Shown piece after piece: positions 1-6,782 of a DNA stretch of 47,104 bases (position 1 is the first letter of the stretch; each line of letters opens with the position of its first letter). The notes below the pieces were generated by a model. The model did not search any database. It saw only the letters and a program-made list of their open reading frames with translations, and had not been told where the DNA came from. Source of the stretch: Methylobacillus sp. (lineage in GTDB: Bacteria; Pseudomonadota; Gammaproteobacteria; Burkholderiales; Methylophilaceae); contig JAITML010000064.1 in NCBI GenBank assembly GCA_031277395.1, positions 1 to 47,104 on the forward strand. Direction: 5' to 3'. The position numbers were made by a program, and so were the translations under genes.

Positions 1-2
1 AC

Positions 3-47
3 TTTTCCTTCGACACGGCCAACACCTCGACCTTCCTGATCGAGTGA
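3..47 (+). CDS. 3' end of an unidentified gene cut by the window edge
   Basis: The first bases form an open frame ending in TGA at 45-47, with the tail FSFDTANTSTFLIE. Every codon has the GC-rich third-position bias of the neighbouring genes (TCC, TTC, GAC, GCC, AAC, ACC, CTG, ATC), which is why I read it as a real gene end. Only 14 residues are visible, so the product cannot be named. It points toward the convergent exonuclease gene that ends at 155. Confidence 0.4.
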   Translation, partial: FSFDTANTSTFLIE

Positions 48-154
48 ATCTATATGTATGCGCTTGATGGTCATAGAGGTGAAATTTTACCGCAGATTGC
101 TTGCGCTCCCTCCGGCAAAAAAGGCGCAACAACGAAGCCGGGTATCGGCGCTAT

Positions 155-952
155 TTATAGTTTGGCAGTCTGGCTGTCAGACCAGGCGGCCAGAAACTCT
201 TGCCAATGTTTTGCCGGATTTGCAGCCAGTGATTCGCGCACAAGTGTGAGTTCGCGCTGGTATGCGGCGGCAGTGAGCAGCCCGCGCATGTGCTGAAAAC
301 GCAGATAGACAAGCCAGGTATTGACCACATCGGTTTCGCAGTAACTACGGATGGCCTCGATTTCACCCGCTTGATACGCCTCCCACACCCTGGAACCGTC
401 CATGCCGAGTTTGCCGGGGAAGCCGCACAGTTGCGCGAGCTGATCCAGCGGCGCATTGCCGCGACCCTGATACAGCGCGAGCAAATCCATGAGGTCGGTA
501 TGACGCATGTGATAGCGGCTGATGTAGTTGTTCCACTTGAAATCACGGTCGTCGTCGCCCATGTCCCAATAAGTCGCGGCGACGACGTTGTGCATGAGGC
601 CGCGATAATGCAACACGGGCAGATCAAAGCCGCCGCCAGTCCAGGAGAGCAGCGTGGGTTTGTACTTTTCGATACCGTCGTAGAAGCGCTGTATGAGCGT
701 GCCCTCGCCCTCATCCGGCGCGCCCAGCGACCAGACGCGGAAATTGTTTTCGCCTTCGCGCAATACGCAGGAAATCGCAATCACTTTCTGCACATGCAAC
801 GGCAGAAATTCGGATAACCCGTTTTGGCGGCGTTGGTGAAAAGCGATCTGCGCGACCTCCGCCGCCGAGGTCTCCGGCGGCAACCCCAACAGCTTGCGCA
901 GACCATCGGTATCGGGGATGGTTTCGATGTCAAAAACGAGGACAGGAGTCAT
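155..952 (-). CDS. PolB-type 3'-5' exonuclease family protein
   Basis: A 265-residue protein of the DnaQ-like exonuclease fold, in the group related to the proofreading domain of family B DNA polymerases. The first catalytic motif is visible at the N-terminus as VFDIETIPD (D8 and E10 are the metal ligands). Later acidic motifs include a LLSWTGGGFDLPVL block, as in exonuclease II, and the segment SYCETDVVNTWLVYLRF near residue 205, which supplies the last Asp. It is predicted to degrade single-stranded DNA or RNA 3'-5' in the cytoplasm, possibly in repair. The full family length is present. It is read away from ydbL, separated by 344 bp that hold two inverted REP-A palindromes, so co-transcription with the ydb genes is uncertain. 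The physiological substrate is unknown. Confidence 0.8.
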   Translation of the reverse strand: MTPVLVFDIETIPDTDGLRKLLGLPPETSAAEVAQIAFHQRRQNGLSEFLPLHVQKVIAISCVLREGENNFRVWSLGAPDEGEGTLIQRFYDGIEKYKPTLLSWTGGGFDLPVLHYRGLMHNVVAATYWDMGDDDRDFKWNNYISRYHMRHTDLMDLLALYQGRGNAPLDQLAQLCGFPGKLGMDGSRVWEAYQAGEIEAIRSYCETDVVNTWLVYLRFQHMRGLLTAAAYQRELTLVRESLAANPAKHWQEFLAAWSDSQTAKL

Positions 953-1015
953 GGTGTTATACCGTCAGAATGGTTTTATGCTCGAACAACTTGCGCCCTT
1001 CCGACAGGGCACCCA

Positions 1016-1250
1016 AAGCCCCTCTCCCTCGATGGGAGAGGGGTGGGGGAGAGGGTGCAAAAGAAATCGCGCGCAATGCTGCAGGAGCAGGAACCTTTTC
1101 CTTGGGATACTTTCGGAAGCTTCTGCACGAATCTGAGCGAGCAGACGCGCCCGGTTTCGGAATGGGATGCAAAGCGCAAAGCAAGGCTGCTTGCCGTGAT
1201 GCGCATTTATCCCCTCTCCCCCACCCTCTCCCACAAGGGGAGAGGGGCTT
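1016..1250. repeat. Inverted pair of REP-A palindromes filling the exonuclease-ydbL gap
   Basis: This gap (953-1296) has no convincing gene. One palindrome lies at 1016-1057 (CCCTCTCCC loop GGGAGAGGGG followed by a GGGGGAGAGGG tail). An inverted copy lies at 1210-1250 (CCCCTCTCCCCCACCC, then GGGGAGAGGGGC). Each unit can fold alone, and the two can pair with each other over about 35 bp. The arrangement is that of a bacterial interspersed mosaic element (BIME). The same family recurs near 4.6, 8.6 and 31.6 kb. Small open frames crossing it are artefacts. Confidence 0.8.
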
Positions 1251-1296
1251 TGCCTTCTGCCATGTTTACAGGCTCCAACTTCTCAAATATTCCGCA

Positions 1297-1722
1297 CTAC
1301 GGCTTCTGTTTCCAGTTTCCGCCCGCGTCCTGCACCCACCAGCCGCTGTGCGCTCGATCTGCCCAGCGTTGCGCGAAGGTGTTGCGGATTTCAGCTTCCC
1401 ATTCGGGATGGCCGTTGGCGTTGGCGACTTCCTTGTAGAGCGCATTGCGATCCCTGTTTTCATCCGCGACCAGCGCGTTGACGCTCTGCCTGTCCCTGAG
1501 CGGCACGGCGTTGGCGTCGCGCACGATTACCAGCCCATCCTTGCCGAGTCCCACGGCGCCGCTTTCATACAGCGGACGCATCTGGGGAAAGCGCGCCTTG
1601 ATGTTGCCGCGAATTTCCGTCACTGCGGGGGTATTCGCCTTGAGATCAGCCTGCGCCAGCACAGGCGCGGTCGCCAGCAGGGAAGTCAGCGCGAATGCCA
1701 TCGCGATCAATTGTTTTTTCAT
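1297..1722 (-). CDS. ydbL: YdbL family (DUF1318) periplasmic protein
   Basis: A 141-residue protein with a Sec signal peptide (MKKQLIAMAFALTSLLATAPVLAQA, cleavage after the ALA-QA region) and a DUF1318 body. The conserved part includes the segment VGLGKDGLVIVRD and the closing block NRDRNALYKEVA, which match the E. coli YdbL type. In E. coli the ydbH-ynbE-ydbL genes act together: YdbH and lipoprotein YnbE bridge the periplasm for phospholipid transport, and YdbL modulates that complex. Here the gene is third in the same order (ydbH, ynbE, ydbL on the minus strand), 12 bp behind ynbE, and so is probably one operon with them. A purine-rich AGGAGG-like site precedes the ATG. The C-terminal WWVQDAGGNWKQKP tail is of unknown role. 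Confidence 0.85.
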   Translation of the reverse strand: MKKQLIAMAFALTSLLATAPVLAQADLKANTPAVTEIRGNIKARFPQMRPLYESGAVGLGKDGLVIVRDANAVPLRDRQSVNALVADENRDRNALYKEVANANGHPEWEAEIRNTFAQRWADRAHSGWWVQDAGGNWKQKP

Positions 1723-1734
1723 GGAAGCCTCCTC

Positions 1735-1908
1735 TTAAGGTTGCGCCGGATCATCGGCAGGGGTTTGCTGGTCATTGATCTGCCAGACTTCGTCGATGAT
1801 TTTGTCGGCGGCTTTTTCCGCAGCCGCCGCCGGGAAGTAAATGTTGATGGTGACGCAGGCCGACAATACCAATCCCGTCGGCAACAGCCCTATCCAGTGT
1901 TTTTTCAT
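1735..1908 (-). CDS. ynbE: YnbE-like small outer-membrane lipoprotein
   Basis: A 57-residue lipoprotein starting MKKHWIGLLP. The lipobox LSAC is followed by VTINIYFPAAAAEKAADKIIDEVW, the hallmark sequence of the YnbE family. I chose the ATG at 1908 over an upstream in-frame ATG at 1941 because AAGGA lies 5-8 bases before it and the hydrophobic signal begins directly after it. In the known system YnbE multimerises in the outer membrane and docks with the C-terminus of YdbH to complete a lipid-transport bridge. The gene starts 10 bp after the ydbH stop and is followed by ydbL. The VxIxIYFP beta-strand segment is intact, so the protein should be functional. Confidence 0.88.
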   Translation of the reverse strand: MKKHWIGLLPTGLVLSACVTINIYFPAAAAEKAADKIIDEVWQINDQQTPADDPAQP

Positions 1909-1918
1909 GGTTCGTTCC

Positions 1919-3646
1919 TTATTTGACAATGGGCGCCGCATTGCTTTCGATCACGCCCTGAATGCGCGAGAGCAACTCGCTCCAACTCACTTCACGATTG
2001 TACCCCAGCACCGTGATCGCCGGTATGCCGCTACCTTTGACAATCACATAACCGCCCGGGGTTGGTTCCACGCCTTCCATCACGCAATTACCCTGACGCA
2101 GCTTGCATGACAGGCCGATTGCGGAATAGTTGAATTGCTTGAAGAAGCGCAGAAAGCTGCGTTGCAACGCAGCCGACGCGCCCGCGCCGCCGAGCGCCGA
2201 GATGTTTTCCACCGCGCGCTGCGAAATCTTTTTGGAATATTTGCCCGGCGCGCTGCGGAACGAAGCATCGAATTGCACCGGCTTCCAGCGCGACAGCACC
2301 AGGTTTTTCACATCGCCATCCAGCCTGCCCGTGATCGCGCCGAAGGAAAAGGTATGCGTGAGCAAATCAAGATCAAGATTGCGCATGACAACGTCACCGC
2401 GCAGACGCGGCGCGATGCCGAGCGGATCCTGCAACGCCAGATTATCCACCGTGATCGAGCCATCAAAAATGTTGATGCCCATCGCGCCATCCATCGTCAT
2501 TATGCCGTCGGTGTAAGTCACCGTGGGAATGCCTGCCGCGAGTTTGCCGTCCATCGCCGGCCAGCCGACTGCACGACTGAAATCGCTCATCGAAACCGGT
2601 GTCAGCGTCGCGCCCATATGCCAGTGCCATTTTTCCTGGAGAAGCTCCGCCGAAACATCGGTCAGCGTCAGTGTGCCGTCGAGCACCGGCAGCTTCACCT
2701 GCGGCGTTGTCAGCGCGTAACCGTTGAGCGCCGCCGTCATTTCCGTCGCGCCCAGATTCATTTTCAGCAACTGCCCGCCCGCATAACGCAGGCTCGCTTT
2801 CGTGCCCTGATTGAGCGACCACGGCACATCGGCATTGACCTTGTAAAACTCGAATGCGCCGTTTTTGTCGGCCACATCAAAATCGCGCAAGGCGACATGA
2901 AACGCCGTGAACGTTCCATCCTTCATGCTGACGCTCGCGTCGGCCTGCCCTTCCATTTCAAGATTGGCGAGCATGGTTTTCTCGAAAAGCGGTTTGAGCA
3001 GCACTGTGTAAGCGCCCGCCATGTCGATATGCTGCGCCGTGACATCCAGATTTTTTATGCTGTTTTCCGGCAACGTCAGCGCCGCCGATATTTGCGCGGA
3101 ACCCACGCCGCCAACTGTCAACGTGCTCTGCTCAACCGACAGCAGATTGGGCGCATAAACGCCGCGCCCGTCGAAGCCAATATCCATTTTGTCGAAATAA
3201 AGCGGCGACCAGAACACTTCGCCGCCAGTGTTGCCGAGCTTGCCTGTCCAGCGCCATTGCTCGCCTTCGCGTGTGGCGGTGGCCTGCAAATGCGCGGCGA
3301 TTTTTTCGCCTGCGTGCAATCCGGTTTCATCATTGAACGCGACATCCTTGAGAAAAAATTCTCCGCGTATCTGGCTCGGCATCTTCTGCTCGCCGGAAAA
3401 TTCCGCCCAGCCGCGCAGCTCGCCTTTGCTGAAAGCAAACGGCAGCGTGAACTCTTTCGCGAGCTGCGCCGCATCGCCGTGTTTCAGCATTGCCCGCCCA
3501 TGCCAGCGTCCGTCCATGTTCAAAGTACCGCTGATTTTTTCGATTTTCGCGCCGGGATGCTCGATCTTGCCGATGTGAATCTCGACGCGATCAATCGCAA
3601 GCGCGGGCAGCGCAAGCCCGCACAGCGCGAGCAGCAGCAACCTCAT
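1919..3646 (-). CDS. ydbH: YdbH family AsmA-like intermembrane lipid transport protein
   Basis: A 575-residue AsmA-like/YdbH protein. It begins with a short hydrophobic leader (MRLLLLALCGLALPALA) and continues as long beta-rich repeats typical of TamB/YhdP/YdbH proteins, which form hydrophobic grooves carrying phospholipids between inner and outer membranes. The C-terminus carries the YdbH signature: a NISALGGAGAS block, a CKLRQGNCVMEGVEP segment with a likely disulfide pair, and a final GYNREVSWSELL. It is clearly shorter than the E. coli protein (close to 880 residues), and its N-terminus looks like a cleavable signal more than a firm anchor. Its stop overlaps none of ynbE (10 bp gap), while its start overlaps the cysM stop by 4 bp, so it is translationally coupled to cysM. 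Confidence 0.82.
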   Translation of the reverse strand: MRLLLLALCGLALPALAIDRVEIHIGKIEHPGAKIEKISGTLNMDGRWHGRAMLKHGDAAQLAKEFTLPFAFSKGELRGWAEFSGEQKMPSQIRGEFFLKDVAFNDETGLHAGEKIAAHLQATATREGEQWRWTGKLGNTGGEVFWSPLYFDKMDIGFDGRGVYAPNLLSVEQSTLTVGGVGSAQISAALTLPENSIKNLDVTAQHIDMAGAYTVLLKPLFEKTMLANLEMEGQADASVSMKDGTFTAFHVALRDFDVADKNGAFEFYKVNADVPWSLNQGTKASLRYAGGQLLKMNLGATEMTAALNGYALTTPQVKLPVLDGTLTLTDVSAELLQEKWHWHMGATLTPVSMSDFSRAVGWPAMDGKLAAGIPTVTYTDGIMTMDGAMGINIFDGSITVDNLALQDPLGIAPRLRGDVVMRNLDLDLLTHTFSFGAITGRLDGDVKNLVLSRWKPVQFDASFRSAPGKYSKKISQRAVENISALGGAGASAALQRSFLRFFKQFNYSAIGLSCKLRQGNCVMEGVEPTPGGYVIVKGSGIPAITVLGYNREVSWSELLSRIQGVIESNAAPIVK

Positions 3647-4539
3647 TCGGGGAAAACTCCCGTGGAAAGATAGCGATCACCGCGATCGCAAATAATGGTT
3701 ACGATCACCGCGTTTTCCGTTTCGCCGGAAAGCCGCATGGCGGCACACACGGCGCCGCCCGAAGAAATTCCCGCGAATATGCCTTCCTCACGCGCGAGCC
3801 GCCGCGTCATTTCCTCGGCTTCCGGCTGGCCGACTTCCATCATGCGGTCTATGCGCGAAAAATCGCAAATCGCCGGCAGATATTCACGCGGCCACTTGCG
3901 TATGCCGGGAATCTGCGCGCCGTCGCACGGCTGCACACCGATGATTTGTATCGCCGGATTCATTTGTTTGAGATAACGCGAGACGCCCATGATGGTGCCG
4001 GTGGTGCCCATGCTGGAAACAAAATGCGTGATTTTGCCGCCGGTGTCGCGCCAGATTTCCGGCCCCGTGGTTTCAAAGTGCGCGAGCGGATTATCCGGAT
4101 TGGCGAATTGATCGAGAATCACGCCACGCCCTTCATCCCGCATTTTTTCGGCAGTGTCGCGCGCAAGCTCCATGCTGCCTGCTTTTGGCGTTAACACGAG
4201 CTCTGCGCCGAAAGCCTTCATCACGCGCCGCCGTTCCAGACTTTGGTTATCCGGCATCACCAATATCAGCTTGTAGCCCTTGACCGCCGCCGCCATCGCA
4301 AGCGCAATGCCGGTGTTGCCGCTGGTCGCTTCGATCAGCGTGTCACCCGGCTTGATCGCACCGCGCGCTTCCGCATGAGCGATCATGGAAAGCGCGGGTC
4401 TGTCCTTCACCGAACCTGCGGGATTGTTGCCTTCCAGCTTTGCAAGAATGACATTGCTGGTCGCGCCGGGAATGCGCTGCAAACGCGCGAGCGGCGTGTT
4501 GCCGGCAAATTGGTCTATCGTTTTATAGTTCATTTTCAA
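3643..4539 (-). CDS. cysM: Cysteine synthase B (O-acetylserine sulfhydrylase)
   Basis: A 298-residue fold-type II PLP enzyme that makes L-cysteine from O-acetylserine and sulfide or thiosulfate in the cytoplasm. The PLP lysine lies in NPAGSVKDRPA (K45). The substrate loop reads EATSGNTGIALA and the phosphate-cradle motif SSMGTTGTIMG. The sequence EGIFAGISSGGAV supplies the late conserved serine region. The length and the PEYLP-like region fit CysM better than CysK. An alternative start is M3, two codons in. The ydbH start overlaps its stop by four bases (ATGA). A REP-A pair separates it from dsbB upstream, so dsbB may be a separate unit. No mutation in key residues is seen. Confidence 0.93.
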   Translation of the reverse strand: MKMNYKTIDQFAGNTPLARLQRIPGATSNVILAKLEGNNPAGSVKDRPALSMIAHAEARGAIKPGDTLIEATSGNTGIALAMAAAVKGYKLILVMPDNQSLERRRVMKAFGAELVLTPKAGSMELARDTAEKMRDEGRGVILDQFANPDNPLAHFETTGPEIWRDTGGKITHFVSSMGTTGTIMGVSRYLKQMNPAIQIIGVQPCDGAQIPGIRKWPREYLPAICDFSRIDRMMEVGQPEAEEMTRRLAREEGIFAGISSGGAVCAAMRLSGETENAVIVTIICDRGDRYLSTGVFPE

Positions 4540-4552
4540 GAAGTCTCAGCAA

Positions 4553-4672
4553 AGCCCCTCTCCCCTTGTGGGAGAGGGGTGGGGGAGAGGGGGAGCGGTT
4601 TCTCGTCAGTTTTCGTTTTTCCCAATTTTTCACCCTCTCCCCCACCCCTCCCCCATCAAGGTGGAGGGGCTT
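4553..4672. repeat. Inverted pair of REP-A palindromes between dsbB and cysM
   Basis: Copy one (4553-4596) reads CCCCTCTCCCC-TTGT-GGGAGAGGGGTGG and continues in a G-rich tail. Copy two (4631-4672) is its inverted counterpart with a GGTGGAGGGGCTTG end. It is the same family as at 1016-1250, with the same inverted spacing style. In this position it could act as a transcript-stabilising or terminating structure for dsbB or cysM messages. Confidence 0.8.
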
Positions 4673-4691
4673 GAAGTAGCTCTGTCATAAC

Positions 4692-5189
4692 TCATTTTTT
4701 CAGCATCGCAAGCAAAACAGCGAACACGGCGAATCCGACAAACGCGATCAGGGAAAGTTGCGGGATGGTCAGCCCGAGCCACGTCCAGTCAATTTTCGAG
4801 CATTCGCCGGTGCCGTTGAACACCCATTGCAACGCCCTTTGCATGGGAAAATTTTCAAACATGTAATCAAAGCCCACGCCGCATTCCGACATCACCTGAT
4901 CGGGATGCGCCTGTATCCACATGTGACGCAACGCGATGCCCGCACCGGTCGCGGCGGCGGCAAATTGCAAAAAGCCGTAGATGCGCCATCCCCACTTGCC
5001 CGGATTATGCAGCGCGGCCACAAGAAAAATCACTCCCAGCACCATGTAGGCAATGCGCTGCGTGATGCACAGCGGGCACGGGTCGAGATTGTTTTGTTGC
5101 TGAATGTAGAGCGCGAGGCCGACCAGGCCGAACGCGGCGACAAAGCCGAGCAAATAACCGACGCGACCACCAAGGATTCTGTTAAACAT
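4692..5189 (-). CDS. dsbB: Disulfide bond formation protein B (quinone reductase for DsbA)
   Basis: A 165-residue inner-membrane protein with four predicted TM segments. The first periplasmic loop holds the catalytic pair in DPCPLC (C38/C41). The second loop carries the other pair (C103 in SECG and C130 in GECS). These four cysteines reoxidise DsbA and pass electrons to ubiquinone. The length is normal. It is divergent from xseA with only 56 bp between start codons, so the two promoters must overlap. The link with cysM downstream is probably only positional. Confidence 0.92.
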   Translation of the reverse strand: MFNRILGGRVGYLLGFVAAFGLVGLALYIQQQNNLDPCPLCITQRIAYMVLGVIFLVAALHNPGKWGWRIYGFLQFAAAATGAGIALRHMWIQAHPDQVMSECGVGFDYMFENFPMQRALQWVFNGTGECSKIDWTWLGLTIPQLSLIAFVGFAVFAVLLAMLKK

Positions 5190-5203
5190 GAAAGCTCACC
5201 GCT

Positions 5204-5209
5204 TATAAT
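5204..5209 (+). promoter_or_regulatory. Possible -10 element for xseA
   Basis: A perfect TATAAT lies in the 56-bp dsbB/xseA divergent gap, 37 bp before the xseA start. The matching -35 region would be near 5181-5186 (GTTAAA), a weak match and inside the dsbB start region. The call rests on the -10 alone. Confidence 0.3.
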
Positions 5210-5245
5210 GGAATTCGATGATTGTAACGGAAACCCGGATTTTCT

Positions 5246-6529
5246 TTGACTACCACATCGCTTTTTGAACCGCATCGCCCGAATGTGCTCAGCGTCAGCG
5301 CGCTCAACCGCATCGCGCGTGAAACGCTGGAGCGCAGCTTTCCGCTGCTGTGGGTCGCGGGTGAAATCTCCAACCTCACCCGCGCCGCTTCCGGGCATTG
5401 GTATTTCTCGCTCAAGGACGAACACGCGCAAGTGCGTTGCGTGATGTTCCGCAATCGCAACGCCGCGCTCGACTGGGTTCCGCGCGAAGGCGATCAGGTC
5501 GAGGCGCGCGCGCTGGTCACATTGTACGAAGCGCGCGGCGACTTTCAGCTCACGATAGAAGCCCTGCAACGCGCCGGATTGGGCGCATTGTTTGAAGCCC
5601 TTGAACGGCTCAAGGCCAAGCTGGAAAAGGAAGGTTTGTTCGACCCCGCGCGCAAACGCCCGCTGCCCGAACATCCGCGCCAGATCGGCATAATCACCTC
5701 GCCTGCCGCCGCCGCGCTGCGTGATGTGCTGACCACATTGCGGCGGCGCATGCCCGGCATTCCGATCGTGCTCTACCCTGCACCGGTGCAAGGCAAGGAT
5801 GCGGCGGAACTGATCGCGAAAGCCATACGCACCGCCGGAAAACGTAACGAATGCGACGTGCTCATCATATGTCGCGGCGGTGGCAGCATCGAAGATTTGT
5901 GGTCGTTCAACGAAGAAATCGTCGCGCGCGCGATTGCCGATTCGCCCCTGCCCGTCATTTCCGGCGTCGGTCACGAAACGGATTTCACCATCGCCGATTT
6001 CGTCGCGGATCAACGCGCGCCCACCCCCACCGCCGCCGCCGAATTGGTCACGCCTGATCGACAGACATTGTTGCGCGCCGCCCACACACTGCATCTGCGT
6101 CTGCGCCGCCAAATGCAGCATCTGCTGGACAAGCGCATGCAACAGACAGATTACCTCGCGCGCCGCCTTGTGCACCCGGCTGAAAAAACGCGCCAGCAGC
6201 GTGACCGGCTAGGTCACTTGCAAGCACGTCTGCAAGCTGCGCTGCTACGCCTCACCGACCGCGCAAACGCGCGTTTGCATGCGCTGCCACAACGCCTGCA
6301 AATGGCGCATTTACGTCAATTGCAACAACGCCACGCGCACCTGCGCCATCTGGAACAAACCCTGCACAACCTCAGCCCGGATTCGGCGCTCAAACGCGGC
6401 TACAGCCTCGTGCGCCTGCCCGACGGCAGCATCGTGCGCGACAGCGCGGCATTGCATCCCAAGCAACTTCTCACCATCACCTTCGCGCGCGGCGAGGCGG
6501 AGGTGAGTGTGGAAAAGGCAGAGCCGTAG
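5246..6529 (+). CDS. xseA: Exodeoxyribonuclease VII large subunit
   Basis: A 427-residue large subunit of exonuclease VII, which degrades single-stranded DNA to oligonucleotides together with XseB. The N-terminal OB fold (residues about 10-110) includes VAGEISNLTRAASGHWYFSL. The catalytic domain shows the family motifs GIITSPAAAALRDV, ICRGGGSIEDLWSFNEE and SGVGHETDFTIADFVAD. The long Arg/Gln-rich C-terminal helices form the coiled region, and the tail ALKRGYSLVRLPDG is the usual end motif. The open frame begins with TTG at 5246; no in-frame ATG lies close by, so a TTG start is likely. No xseB is in this window. Confidence 0.92.
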   Translation: MTTTSLFEPHRPNVLSVSALNRIARETLERSFPLLWVAGEISNLTRAASGHWYFSLKDEHAQVRCVMFRNRNAALDWVPREGDQVEARALVTLYEARGDFQLTIEALQRAGLGALFEALERLKAKLEKEGLFDPARKRPLPEHPRQIGIITSPAAAALRDVLTTLRRRMPGIPIVLYPAPVQGKDAAELIAKAIRTAGKRNECDVLIICRGGGSIEDLWSFNEEIVARAIADSPLPVISGVGHETDFTIADFVADQRAPTPTAAAELVTPDRQTLLRAAHTLHLRLRRQMQHLLDKRMQQTDYLARRLVHPAEKTRQQRDRLGHLQARLQAALLRLTDRANARLHALPQRLQMAHLRQLQQRHAHLRHLEQTLHNLSPDSALKRGYSLVRLPDGSIVRDSAALHPKQLLTITFARGEAEVSVEKAEP

Positions 6530-6555
6530 AACCGCAGGCCGGGATGAAGCGTAGC

Positions 6556-6621
6556 GCAATCCCGGCACCCAATGACAGCGGGGTTCTCGCTGGGATTCAA
6601 CTTTGTTTCATCCCAGCCTAC
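6556..6621 (+). repeat. REP-B copy 1 upstream of tpsB
   Basis: This 66-bp unit reads GCAATCCCGGC, then an AATGACA core, CGCTGGGATT, CTTTGTTTCATCCCAG and CCTAC. Its outer GGGAT/ATCCC arms make a hairpin. Two more copies in the same orientation lie at 17605-17670 and 22698-22765, so the whole CDI locus sits between family members. An extra GGGATGAAGCGTAGCG arm precedes this copy at 6541. Confidence 0.8.
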
Positions 6622-6722
6622 TGTCTCATTTTCGCATCTGAAAATCTCATCAGTTCTAGCGATCTACCCCCTAAAGTCTATTTACAAATGCAATTTATTA
6701 ATTAGAATCCACATATCTTTAA

Positions 6723-6753
6723 TTAAAAGCGCTATACAGACGAGCGCTTTTAA
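6723..6753. promoter_or_regulatory. Perfect 11-bp inverted repeat in the AT-rich tpsB leader
   Basis: TTAAAAGCGCT (6723-6733) and AGCGCTTTTAA (6743-6753) are perfect arms around a 9-nt loop. They lie 30 bp before the tpsB start in an AT-rich stretch (about 6640-6780) unlike its surroundings. The arms could be an operator or an mRNA hairpin. The 3' arm ends in TTTTAA, so an attenuator-like role is also possible. No regulator can be named. Confidence 0.5.
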
Positions 6754-6782
6754 ATCAACAGCAAAATACTGGGGGAAATTCC

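Noticed and set aside
2135-3673. 512-codon plus-strand frame opposite ydbH
   Set aside because: Antisense shadow; ydbH has a signal peptide, family motifs and operon partners.
5030-6175. 381-codon minus-strand frame across dsbB and xseA
   Set aside because: It overlaps two clearly identified genes in other frames and has no domain.
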